Source of the DNA: Bacilli bacterium
Lineage (GTDB): Bacteria > Bacillota_I > Bacilli_A > RF39 > UBA660
Direction: 5' to 3'
DNA: 7,441 nt
Assembly: GCA_022791215.1 (NCBI GenBank)
Contig: JAAVYQ010000032.1
Coordinates: 1 to 7,441, forward strand
Shown here: positions 1 through 6,424 of the stretch, one piece after another
Layout: every line of letters starts with the position of its first letter
How positions within the stretch are numbered: the first letter of the stretch is position 1
Position numbers and translations under genes: made by a program
Notes under the pieces: model-generated
Told to the model about the DNA's origin: nothing
What the model saw: the letters and a program-made list of their open reading frames with translations, nothing else
The model's database searches: none

Positions 1-395
1 AACTGATCATTAGAAATTTTAAAGTTTATAGATGTATTTTCACATTCTTTTTTGTTGTGTAAGTAATTTATTAATTTGTGTATGGAATTGATAATTTTTT
101 CATCGTATAAAATTCCATTGGTAAATATGTTAACATGTTTCGTAATGTTGATATTTTTTTCAATTATTTTGTTAATGATATATTCAAAAATATTAGGAAC
201 TAAAGTTGGCTCTCCACCTGTAATGACTAAATGTGTCATTTCTTTGATTTGACATTCGGAATTATCTAATACTTTGTTAACAATTTCTTTACTCATGTCG
301 ACATTTTGCATTTGTCCTTTACAACAATGTAGGCATTTTTGATTGCATTTTCTTGTTACTTGAAATGCTAGTATTTCTAAGTTTATATTTTTCAT
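1..395 (-). CDS. Radical SAM protein, N-terminal part (cut by window edge)
   Basis: I translated this by hand from an ATG at 393-395. It gives 131 open codons running off the left edge, so the C-terminal part is missing. Residues 17-24 form the radical SAM cluster motif CX3CX2C (C17, C21, C24), which binds a 4Fe-4S cluster and cleaves S-adenosylmethionine. C24 is followed at once by another cysteine (C25). A GGEP motif at 60-63, the SAM-contacting segment after the second strand of the barrel, and a TNG at 92-94 fit the same fold. Family knowledge makes it a cytosolic Fe-S enzyme, but the substrate is not readable because any C-terminal SPASM-like domain would lie outside the window. It has its own promoter at 421-429 and follows a terminator, so it is probably a separate unit from the YtxH gene. 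Spacing from AAGG (about 11 bases) is long for a ribosome site. The fold is secure, the specific role unknown. Confidence 0.88.
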   Translation of the reverse strand, partial: MKNINLEILAFQVTRKCNQKCLHCCKGQMQNVDMSKEIVNKVLDNSECQIKEMTHLVITGGEPTLVPNIFEYIINKIIEKNINITKHVNIFTNGILYDEKIINSIHKLINYLHNKKECENTSINFKISNDQ

Positions 396-420
396 TTTTT
401 CTTTTGCCTTGTATCAGTAA

Positions 421-429
421 ATTATATCA
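421..429 (-). promoter_or_regulatory. Extended -10 promoter for the radical SAM gene
   Basis: On the minus strand this reads TGATATAAT, a TGN-TATAAT extended -10 with a perfect hexamer. There is no good -35 at 17 bases (TGAGAA), which is usual for extended -10 promoters. Predicted transcription start is near 413, leaving a leader of about 18 bases before the ATG at 395. It sits just downstream of the terminator hairpin at 455-485, consistent with a new transcript starting here. Confidence 0.55.
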
Positions 430-454
430 TAGTTTGTTTTGTTTTCTCATTTAA

Positions 455-485
455 AAAGTTAGAAACTTTTTATTTTTCTAACTTT
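455..485 (-). terminator. Hairpin terminator after the YtxH-like gene
   Basis: Bases 455-465 and 475-485 are a perfect 11-bp inverted repeat (AAAGTTAGAAA / TTTCTAACTTT) with a 9-base loop. On the minus strand the stem ends in CTTTTT, giving a short U run. It begins four bases beyond the stop codon of the YtxH-like gene. The stem is AT-rich and the U run short, so termination may be partial. Confidence 0.6.
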
Positions 486-488
486 CAT

Positions 489-884
489 TTATTTCTCTTC
501 TAATTTTTCTATTACTAGTTCGGCTGTTTTTATTACTTTTTGTTTTAGATTATTAGCAGTTTTTTCTAATGTTTCATCACTTTTTTCTTTTGCCATTTTT
601 ACTAACTCTTCTGCTTTTTCTTTTAATTCTTGTGATTTTTTCTTTGCTATGTTTAATACTTTCTCTTTGTCTAATGATTTTATTTCACTTTCTATGTGTT
701 TTACTCTTTTTTTGAATTCGTCTTGATATTCTTTTGATGTTAGTGTTTTTACTTTGTTTGATATTTCTTGTCTTGTTTCTTTTCCACTTTTAGGTGCGAA
801 TAGAACTCCAAGTCCAACTCCTATTGCAGCACCTACTGCTACTTTTCCTAATCCTTTTTTCTTTTTGGTTTCTTTTTCTTTCAT
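489..884 (-). CDS. YtxH-family small envelope/stress protein
   Basis: A 131-residue protein with a lysine-rich start (residues 2-10), then a small-residue, glycine-rich hydrophobic segment (about 11-30, with repeated GxxxG-like spacing) ending in APKSGKETR at 30-38. This is the hallmark of the YtxH family (formerly 'gas vesicle-like' or general stress proteins in Bacillota). The remaining 90 or so residues are charged, Lys/Glu-rich and helical in character, probably a coiled coil. The hydrophobic segment probably sits in or on the membrane. The molecular function of YtxH proteins is not well defined; several are stress-induced. The start at 882-884 is supported by AAGGAAGG a few bases upstream. 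The gene lies 98 bases after the exporter cassette, with a possible weak promoter between, and is followed by a hairpin terminator, so it may be its own unit or the last gene of the cassette. Confidence 0.85.
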   Translation of the reverse strand: MKEKETKKKKGLGKVAVGAAIGVGLGVLFAPKSGKETRQEISNKVKTLTSKEYQDEFKKRVKHIESEIKSLDKEKVLNIAKKKSQELKEKAEELVKMAKEKSDETLEKTANNLKQKVIKTAELVIEKLEEK

Positions 885-908
885 TTTCTCTTCCTTCCTT
901 ATGTTAAG

Positions 909-935
909 TTTATATTATTATTTTGGTTTTATCAA
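909..935 (-). promoter_or_regulatory. Possible weak promoter before the YtxH-like gene
   Basis: The 98-base gap 885-982 holds a minus-strand TTGATA (930-935) and TATAAA (909-914), separated by only 15 bases, below the usual 16-18. A direct repeat GTTAAGTTTAT occurs at 903-913 and 966-976 in the same gap. No convincing terminator follows the upstream permease gene, so read-through from the cassette is also possible. Confidence 0.3.
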
Positions 936-982
936 TATGTCTTTCTTTTATTTTTTCTACTTTACGTTAAGTTTATTTTTCT

Positions 983-2131
983 TTACGCGATTGTTCTTTG
1001 ACGTTTTGTTATTATATTAGTTATTATGATAAATATTATAGTGAATATGAATAGTATTATCATGTTAGTTATTATTGGTTTTATTGTTTCTATTGTTATG
1101 TTTTCTAGTATACTTATTTCTTCGTTTGTTTTTATGTACCAATATGATGGTAGGATGTGTGCGATTTTTGTTACAAAGTTTGGTAGGTATTCTATTGGTA
1201 CGAATGATCCACATAGGAAACTTGATCCTAGCGCGATTACATTTACTATTCCACTTATTGCTTCTTTGTTGTTTGTTAGTTTTCCTATTAGGAATGATAT
1301 CGTTATGACTGTTATTGTAAATACGAATAGGTTTATTATGTATAAGAGTCCATGACTGCTGATCATAGTGTCTCCGACTAGAATGAAACTTATTATTATG
1401 TAAATTATACATAGTGTGAATGCAAATATGCTGTTTGATAATATTAGTTTTCTATTTAGTTTTTTATAGTTCGTACTACTGATTATTGTCCTTTTTCTTA
1501 TTGTTTCATTGTTGAATACTGTCATTATAAGGCATATTATAAATATTGAGCCTGCTAGCATTGTGTAGTTTGAGAAGTTGAAGAATGTTTTTGCTTTTGT
1601 TAGGCTATTATTGTCTAAGGAACTTGCTATTTCAACTTCAGTGTTGGTTTTTAGTGTTTCTTCTATTTTTTCAATATATTCTTCTTCGTTATTTATATGG
1701 CTTCTGTATGTTTTCGCTACTTCTATATATTTTGATAACAGGTTGTTCGCTACTTGTGATGGGTAGTCTTCTGTTGTTTTTATTTCAATGTTTGGATTTG
1801 TTCCTTTTAGAAAGTCTTTTCTAAAGTTTTTTGGTATGTATATTATGTAGTTTACGTCTCTATATAATAAAGCATCTGCGATTTTGTCTTCTTCGTTTTC
1901 TATTTCTTTTATATTTGAATTGTTACTTATGTATTCTATTAAACTTTTTGTTATACCTTCGTTTTCGTCATTGTTAATTATTAGTATGTCAGGTTTTGTT
2001 GATGTGAAATCAGTTCCTACTTCTTTTGTTTCCATATTGAGTATTCCAAATATTATTAGCATCACTGTGTATAGTATTACTGTGAATTTACTGCTTAATA
2101 GTACTTTTATGTATGTTTTAAATACTGTCAT
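983..2131 (-). CDS. ABC-2 type transporter permease (second permease)
   Basis: A 382-residue integral membrane subunit with the ABC-2 layout: one N-terminal membrane helix (about 14-32), a long extracytoplasmic segment (about 33-185) and five C-terminal helices (about 186-206, 229-252, 263-284, 291-313, 351-376). The loop after helix 5 carries G308-SFVPIEYLP and an LPSYWY at 327-332, a familiar signature of ABC-2 drug/lipid exporter permeases. With the preceding permease and ATPase it should form a heterodimeric exporter in the cytoplasmic membrane. The gene starts inside its upstream neighbour with a 14-base overlap, and AAGGAGG stands shortly before the ATG at 2129-2131, so the start is firm. 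By hand count, the plus strand at 1021-1440 has 75 G and 45 C, so the coding strand is C-rich here, with many ATA, CTA and ACT codons. The substrate is unknown. Confidence 0.87.
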   Translation of the reverse strand: MTVFKTYIKVLLSSKFTVILYTVMLIIFGILNMETKEVGTDFTSTKPDILIINNDENEGITKSLIEYISNNSNIKEIENEEDKIADALLYRDVNYIIYIPKNFRKDFLKGTNPNIEIKTTEDYPSQVANNLLSKYIEVAKTYRSHINNEEEYIEKIEETLKTNTEVEIASSLDNNSLTKAKTFFNFSNYTMLAGSIFIICLIMTVFNNETIRKRTIISSTNYKKLNRKLILSNSIFAFTLCIIYIIISFILVGDTMISSHGLLYIINLFVFTITVITISFLIGKLTNNKEAISGIVNVIALGSSFLCGSFVPIEYLPNFVTKIAHILPSYWYIKTNEEISILENITIETIKPIITNMIILFIFTIIFIIITNIITKRQRTIA

Positions 2132-3290
2132 AGCTTTGCCTCCTTAGTGTAAGGTATGATATTAGGAGAAGTGTTGCCGAGAATGCTAGTAAACTTATTA
2201 TGTTATTTGTGTATCTTTCTAGTCCTTCATAATAGTATAATGAGTAGAATCCGTCCGTGATCATTGCTGCTGGGTTTATTTTGTTTATTATTCCTATGTT
2301 TTTATCTATTGTGTATTTCATTGTTATTCCCATCATTCCTGACAGGAAGCATCCAAACATCGTTGTTCCTATTATTATTCCTATTTTTGTGTTTTCGTTT
2401 GTTTTTATTATTACACTTGTCAGCGTTCCTAGTGATAGGCCTGCTAATGTTCCAACTAGTGTTAGTGTTATTACTCGTGTTATCGATGTGCCAAAGTCTA
2501 TTTTTAGTATGCATGTTATAAATATTAGTAGTATTCCAAGTCCTATCATTGATACTATGTAACTTGATAGTAAACTGCTTATTATTAATTTTCCTTTGTT
2601 TATGCTACTTACTGATACTCTTTTCCCATTACTTGACATGTTTGCTAGACATTTGTTTATCATATACATTGCTAATGTTCCACTGTATAAGCATGTCATT
2701 GCTATTAAGGTGTAAAATTCTATGACTGTGTAACTTAGTTTTGTTTTTGTGATATCTTTTATGTTACTGGTGTTCGTTGTTTCTAATACTTCTTTTATTG
2801 TATCATTGTATATTTCTTCTATAGTTTTTCCATTATTTTTTTCTAGTTCTATTTTTATTAGATTTTCTATGGTTTTTGATTTTTCTTCTATTTTATCTAT
2901 TACTTGTTTGAGTATAGTTTCACTTGTTCCGTTTTTCTTTATTACTATTTTAGGTGTTTTTGTTAGTATTAGGTATCCTACTATTTCTTTTTGGTTTAGT
3001 AGTTCTGCTGCATCTTTTTCTTTTTTAACGTATGTTGTAGTAAATATGTTGTCTTTTTTTGTGTCTTCACTTAATGTTTTTATCGTTTGTTTATATATCT
3101 CGTTTTTTTCCAATTCTTCGTTTTCTATTACTGCGATTGGTATACTTTTAAAGTTTTCACTTTTTTCTATGTTCGAGAACGCTAGATAAAAGAATGTTCC
3201 TAATATTATTGGGAAGGCAAATGTCCAAAATATTAAGGGTTTGTTTTTGAATAGTATTTTTAGTGAGTATTTTAAGTTGTGCGTAAACAT
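2118..3290 (-). CDS. ABC-2 type transporter permease (first permease)
   Basis: A 390-residue membrane subunit with the same architecture as the next gene: helix 1 at about 20-40, a large external domain (about 41-188, with a Lys/Glu-rich, probably helical stretch near 128-172), then helices at about 189-211, 236-262, 270-295, 303-325 and 361-382. The INPAAMITDGFYSL segment around 338-350 is typical of ABC-2 permeases. Its ATG overlaps the stop of the ATPase gene by one base (TAATG) and no strong ribosome site precedes it, so translation probably depends on ribosomes finishing the ATPase. It presumably pairs with the second permease. Long N-terminal ectodomains of this kind occur in bacitracin-, lantibiotic- or drug-type exporters and in YhgE/Pip-like proteins, so the cargo cannot be assigned. 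Sampled G+C (2161-2580) is about 32%, the highest block I counted. Confidence 0.87.
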   Translation of the reverse strand: MFTHNLKYSLKILFKNKPLIFWTFAFPIILGTFFYLAFSNIEKSENFKSIPIAVIENEELEKNEIYKQTIKTLSEDTKKDNIFTTTYVKKEKDAAELLNQKEIVGYLILTKTPKIVIKKNGTSETILKQVIDKIEEKSKTIENLIKIELEKNNGKTIEEIYNDTIKEVLETTNTSNIKDITKTKLSYTVIEFYTLIAMTCLYSGTLAMYMINKCLANMSSNGKRVSVSSINKGKLIISSLLSSYIVSMIGLGILLIFITCILKIDFGTSITRVITLTLVGTLAGLSLGTLTSVIIKTNENTKIGIIIGTTMFGCFLSGMMGITMKYTIDKNIGIINKINPAAMITDGFYSLYYYEGLERYTNNIISLLAFSATLLLISYLTLRRQSYDSI

Positions 3291-4228
3291 TAGTCTCTTA
3301 GTTCCTTACCAGTTAGTTCTAGGAATACGTCGTTTAGCGTTGGACGTTCGGAGAATATTTTGTTATATTTTATGCCTTCTTTTTTTAGATAGTCTATTAG
3401 TTCTTGTAAGTTGTTTTTTCCTTTTCTGTATATTACTATTAGTGCACTTTCTGTGTATGTTACGTTTTCTACATTTTTAAAGTCTAGTATTTCTTTTACT
3501 ATTTTCTCTTCTAAATTTGTTACTTCTACTGTTACTTTTTCTTCTATTTTTGCTAGTTCTTTTAGTTCGTCTATTGTTCCACTTGCGATTACTTTGCCTT
3601 TGTCTATTATTATTACTCGGTCACATAGAATTTCTACTTCTTCCATGTAGTGTGTAGTGTATATGATCGTTGCCCCTAGGTCTCTTAGTTTTTTGATTCC
3701 ATTTAATATGTTATTTCTACTTTGTGGATCTACTGCTACTGTGGGTTCGTCTAGTATTATTAATTCCGGTTTGTGTGCAATTCCACATGCTATGTTGAGT
3801 CTTCTTAATAGCCCTCCTGATAGTTGTTTTGGTAAGAATTTTTTGAATTCTTCTAGTCCAACTAATTCTATCGCTTCTTGTACATATGCTTTTCTTGTGT
3901 TTTTGTCGGTTATGTATAGTCCACAAAAATAGTCTATGTTATCATATACTGTTAGTTCTTCAAATACTGCTACGTCTTGGAATACTACTCCTATTTTTCT
4001 TTTGATTTCATAGGCTCCTGGTGTCATTTTTTCGTTAAATATTGTTATTGTTCCTTCTTGGTAGTTTAGTAGTGATAGTATACAGTTAATTGTCGTTGAT
4101 TTTCCACTTCCATTTGGGCCTAGCAATCCTAATATTTCTCCTTTTTCTACTTCAAATGTTAGGTTGTTTACTGCTTTGAGGTTTTTATATTGTTTTGTTA
4201 AATTTTTTACTTCTATTATTTTTTTCAT
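3290..4228 (-). CDS. ABC transporter ATP-binding protein (exporter type, DrrA-like)
   Basis: A 312-residue ATPase that powers the two permeases. All motifs are present: Walker A G37-PNGSGKST, Q-loop Q84, signature LSGGL at 136-140 (Leu in place of the usual final Gln, as is often tolerated in exporter ATPases), Walker B LIILDEP at 156-162, D-loop with VDPQSR at 166-171, and H-loop H193. Residues after about 225 form an extra C-terminal domain ending in RPTLNDVFLELTG (295-307), typical of the DrrA/CcmA-like multidrug and antibiotic exporter ATPases. I chose the ATG at 4226-4228 because AAAAAGGAGAA lies right before it and the protein then starts with the usual family N-terminus. A longer frame reaching 4363 only adds sequence shared with the regulator's reading region. 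The start overlaps the regulator's TGA stop by ATGA, so the two are translationally coupled. Confidence 0.93.
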   Translation of the reverse strand: MKKIIEVKNLTKQYKNLKAVNNLTFEVEKGEILGLLGPNGSGKSTTINCILSLLNYQEGTITIFNEKMTPGAYEIKRKIGVVFQDVAVFEELTVYDNIDYFCGLYITDKNTRKAYVQEAIELVGLEEFKKFLPKQLSGGLLRRLNIACGIAHKPELIILDEPTVAVDPQSRNNILNGIKKLRDLGATIIYTTHYMEEVEILCDRVIIIDKGKVIASGTIDELKELAKIEEKVTVEVTNLEEKIVKEILDFKNVENVTYTESALIVIYRKGKNNLQELIDYLKKEGIKYNKIFSERPTLNDVFLELTGKELRD

Positions 4229-4800
4229 TTTTCTCCTTTTTGTAATTTGTATCCTTTTATCATTTCTATTACTGTTTTGCTTAGTAGTTCTTCTATTTCT
4301 TTTTTTGAAAATTTTATGGTTCTTGTCGCTAGTAAGCACGCGATTCCATGTGTAAATATCCATACTTTTTTGTGAAATTCTTTTTGCTCCTCATATGTTA
4401 GTCCAGTGAGTTTCATTCCAGCATTTATTATGTAATCTATCGGTATTCCCGAGGCAAAGAAGTTTTCAAAGTTTAGGTTGGTTTCTTTCATAAAGATCAT
4501 TTTAAAGTATTCACTATGTTCTGCTGCAAATTTTATGTATGCTAGTCCTATTTGTTTGTATGATTGCGTTTCTATCTTTGCTGCATCTTCTAATGTTTTT
4601 GTATATTGTTCGTAAATGTTATTATATATTTCTTTGTTTAGTTCTTCCATACTTGTAAAGTTATGGAAGATTGGTTGGACTGAACAACCAAGGGCTTTGG
4701 CTAGATTTCTAGCATTCAGTTTGTTTTCTCCTTCTGTTTCTATTATGTGTAGTGATGTTTTTAGTATGTCTTCTTTACTATATTTCTTTTGTGGTGGCAT
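4225..4800 (-). CDS. TetR/AcrR-family regulator with WHG-type ligand domain
   Basis: A 191-residue repressor. Residues about 8-52 form the TetR DNA-binding domain, with the helix-turn-helix around 29-48 (NARNLAKALGCSVQPIFHNF). The C-terminal part carries a W147...H151-G152 arrangement (VWIFTHG), the mark of the WHG-type TetR ligand-binding/dimerisation domain. It is the first gene of the exporter cassette, directly before the ATPase with a 4-base ATGA overlap, so it very likely controls that exporter and itself. The start at 4798-4800 has AAAGGAG immediately upstream. A longer frame starting at 4848 is excluded because that ATG lies upstream of the predicted transcription start and within the -10/spacer region. 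A 12-bp palindrome at 4829-4840 is the likely operator. The ligand is unknown; local autoregulation is typical for TetR genes next to ABC exporters. Confidence 0.92.
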   Translation of the reverse strand: MPPQKKYSKEDILKTSLHIIETEGENKLNARNLAKALGCSVQPIFHNFTSMEELNKEIYNNIYEQYTKTLEDAAKIETQSYKQIGLAYIKFAAEHSEYFKMIFMKETNLNFENFFASGIPIDYIINAGMKLTGLTYEEQKEFHKKVWIFTHGIACLLATRTIKFSKKEIEELLSKTVIEMIKGYKLQKGEK

Positions 4801-4828
4801 TTTTCTCCTTTCTATTACAATCGTTATG

Positions 4829-4840
4829 TAACATATGTTA
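4829..4840. promoter_or_regulatory. Likely TetR operator (12-bp perfect palindrome)
   Basis: TAACATATGTTA reads the same on both strands. It touches the downstream edge of the -10 box and covers the predicted transcription start, the usual position for a repressor site. A second, overlapping imperfect repeat, GTTATGTAAC (4823-4832), suggests an extended or double site. That the cassette's own regulator binds here is inferred from position and symmetry. Confidence 0.6.
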
Positions 4841-4868
4841 TTATACAACTTTGAAAAAAAGATGTAAA
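4840..4868 (-). promoter_or_regulatory. Promoter of the TetR-ABC exporter cassette
   Basis: The minus strand carries TTTACA (4863-4868), exactly 17 bases, then a perfect TATAAT (4840-4845). Predicted start is near 4833, leaving about 33 bases of leader to the regulator's ATG. The spacer includes a run of seven Ts. The -35 lies only four bases beyond the stop codon of the metallopeptidase-like gene, so that gene has no room for a terminator before this promoter. It is the strongest promoter match in the window. Confidence 0.8.
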
Positions 4869-4872
4869 TATT

Positions 4873-5655
4873 TTATATACCAAGTTTTAATGTTTCTTCT
4901 ATTTGAGTGTCATATTCTTCTTTTGTTATTGGCATTCCATATATACATCTTTCTTGAATATTATATTCGCTAAAGTTTAATGCTTTAAATATGTCTTCTC
5001 TTTTTATGAGTTTATAAAATTCTTCTAATGGACAACTAGGAAGGTCATAAATTTCTAGTAATAAGTAGCAATAAAATTCTCTTAATTCTTCTTTTTCTTT
5101 TAAGTATTCTTCATATACTTTGTCAAATATTTCTAATGTTATTTGTCTTGATATTATTTCTGCTTCTCTTTCTGTTGGAAATAATATACCTTCTTTTTTA
5201 TATAATGTTTGTGCTTGTATTTTCTCTTGTATACTTGGAGAATTATTTGGATTTAGTGAAATGTTTCCTTGAATTACTAATTTAGAGTGAAGCCTACATA
5301 TTTCATGTGTTTTTAATTCTTTTCTTTTTTGTAGGTATTTTTGTTGTATTATATGTATTATCTCATGTAATATTGATGCATAGTATTCATATGTTATTGT
5401 TCTTGGACTAATGTTTATTTCAAAATTTTTTAGATTTTTTGTACCTGCAGTTTCATCTAAATATATGCTTGTTCCTTGTTGCATTGCTACTGCTTTATAT
5501 TTTGATAAGTCTGCAGTTGTTATATTAGTTAAGTAAGTTTCTAAGTTTAATTCTTTTTTTATTACATCTTTTAATTTTTCTAGATAACTTTTATTTTTTA
5601 GTGCTTTTATGTAGAAGTTATCTTCTATTAGTTCTATGACTTTGTTAGTAAACAT
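4873..5655 (-). CDS. Uncharacterised protein with HEXXH zinc-metallopeptidase motif
   Basis: I do not recognise the family of this 260-residue protein. The clear signal is H97-E-I-I-H101 inside a hydrophobic helix (ASILHEIIHIIQQ), the zinc-binding and catalytic core of many metallopeptidases. About 60 residues later E162, E164 and E166 in PTEREAEIISRQI offer a third zinc ligand on a helix, as in gluzincin-type proteins. The N-terminal ~90 residues look mixed alpha/beta, with a YKAVAMQQGTSIYLD strand-like stretch before the active site. The C-terminal ~90 residues are charged and helical. There is no signal peptide or membrane helix, so it is presumably cytosolic. The start has GGGGGAG four bases upstream. 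It lies 27 bases after the DUF5131 gene and ends next to the TetR promoter. The sampled block 4921-5280 is about 24% G+C, lower than the permeases. It may be a protease or a non-catalytic zinc protein. Confidence 0.75.
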   Translation of the reverse strand: MFTNKVIELIEDNFYIKALKNKSYLEKLKDVIKKELNLETYLTNITTADLSKYKAVAMQQGTSIYLDETAGTKNLKNFEINISPRTITYEYYASILHEIIHIIQQKYLQKRKELKTHEICRLHSKLVIQGNISLNPNNSPSIQEKIQAQTLYKKEGILFPTEREAEIISRQITLEIFDKVYEEYLKEKEELREFYCYLLLEIYDLPSCPLEEFYKLIKREDIFKALNFSEYNIQERCIYGMPITKEEYDTQIEETLKLGI

Positions 5656-5681
5656 TTTTCTCCCCCTTAATTTTATTTTGT

Positions 5682-5690
5682 ATTATATCA
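5682..5690 (-). promoter_or_regulatory. Possible internal extended -10 promoter for the HEXXH gene
   Basis: The minus strand reads TGATATAAT, identical to the element before the radical SAM gene. It overlaps the last codons and stop of the DUF5131 gene. Predicted start is near 5675, leaving about 20 bases to the ATG at 5655. No -35 match is seen. The overlap with coding sequence (Met-Ile-stop) means chance cannot be excluded. Confidence 0.4.
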
Positions 5691-6420
5691 TTTCGTCCAT
5701 TAAATATCTAGTTGCTTTTTTCGCTTGTGAGTATTCATCTTTGTGTTTTATTTTATAAGTTTTTCCATTTTTTATAAAATTACTTCCTGTTTGGTGAAAG
5801 TCAAAGTCTACTTTGCAATTTTTACAATCTTTATATATTTGTTTTACCCATTCAAAATTGCATGGTCTAGCATTTTCATATGATTCTCCACTTACTGATA
5901 TTAAATTTATTTTTCCTTCTTTTAGGTATGGTTTAAAGTCAATGTATTCTAATAGTGGTGATGCAAATATGTTTTTCTTTTTTGCTTTTATTTCTAGTAG
6001 TATTGGCATTCTAATTTTAGTTTTTTCTTGATTTTCACATGTTACGGCAATTGTGACATTGTCGTACCCTTCTTCCCAGTCTTTGGGTATGCAGTCATTG
6101 AATCTTTCTATTCTTTTTGTGCATATTAGGAAGTTTATGTCTGATCTTTGTTTTATTATTTCCCATACTTCTTCTCTCCATATGTCCGCTTCTTCTAGAA
6201 AGAAGTCAGATGTAAAGCAAACGGCTAATTCACTTTTGCTCGGTATTTTGTAGTTTCCTTTTTTGTCTTTTTTTATTGGTAAGTTAAAATTAGTTTTTGA
6301 TTTAGTTATTTTACTAGTGTCTATCTGCCTTTTTGAGTCAAGGTAGTATACATAACAGTTCAGGCAACCTGGACTACATTTATGGCATCCGTGCCATGGA
6401 TTCCAAAGTAATTTGTTCAT
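5683..6420 (-). CDS. DUF5131 family protein (phage Gp37/Gp68-like, radical-SAM-like cysteine motif)
   Basis: A complete 245-residue member of the DUF5131 (Gp37/Gp68) family. It opens with WNPWHGC (6-12) and a cysteine set C12, C15, C19, C22. The last three make CX3CX2C, the radical SAM-type cluster motif, followed by the family's NCY. Further family landmarks are a TKR at 101-103, a SGESYENARPC segment at 177-187 matching the usual GGESG..ARP region, D198-C-K-N-C202, and FHQTGSNF near 208-215. Members are found in phages and bacterial chromosomes, and their reaction is not established; an Fe-S, SAM-dependent role is inferred from the cysteines. The ribosome site (AAGGA at 6428-6432) lies inside the end of the thioredoxin-like gene, only four bases separate the two, and they are probably co-transcribed and coupled. 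No phage structural genes are nearby. Family call is strong, function open. Confidence 0.88.
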   Translation of the reverse strand: MNKLLWNPWHGCHKCSPGCLNCYVYYLDSKRQIDTSKITKSKTNFNLPIKKDKKGNYKIPSKSELAVCFTSDFFLEEADIWREEVWEIIKQRSDINFLICTKRIERFNDCIPKDWEEGYDNVTIAVTCENQEKTKIRMPILLEIKAKKKNIFASPLLEYIDFKPYLKEGKINLISVSGESYENARPCNFEWVKQIYKDCKNCKVDFDFHQTGSNFIKNGKTYKIKHKDEYSQAKKATRYLMDEMI

Positions 6421-6424
6421 TTTA

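Noticed and set aside
965..987. Inverted repeat CGTTAAG / CTTTACG at the end of the second permease
   Set aside because: The stem is only 7 bp with one mismatch, overlaps the stop codon and has no T run on the minus strand, so it is not a credible terminator.
754..3480. Many plus-strand open frames of 60-146 codons opposite the permease, ATPase and YtxH genes
   Set aside because: They are antisense to well-supported genes and consist of Phe/Leu/Ser-rich low-complexity sequence, as expected from the complement of Lys/Glu/Asn/Ile-rich coding DNA. None has family motifs.
1065..3926. Minus-strand alternative-frame ORFs (e.g. 1065-1412, 2302-2514, 3717-3926)
   Set aside because: They overlap the true permease and ATPase frames and encode Asn/Lys/Arg-rich low-complexity sequence without motifs or ribosome sites.
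4225..4228. Mollicutes-type code with TGA as tryptophan
   Set aside because: TGA here serves as the regulator's stop in an ATGA overlap with the ATPase start, and the conserved tryptophans checked (TetR W147, DUF5131 W6) are TGG.
4229..4363. N-terminal extension of the ABC ATPase up to 4363
   Set aside because: The extra 45 residues are basic, unlike any ATPase N-terminus, and lie in another frame of the regulator gene. A strong ribosome site precedes the ATG at 4228.
4801..4848. N-terminal extension of the TetR regulator up to 4848
   Set aside because: The upstream ATG overlaps the -10/spacer region and precedes the predicted transcription start. The ATG at 4800 has AAAGGAG right before it.
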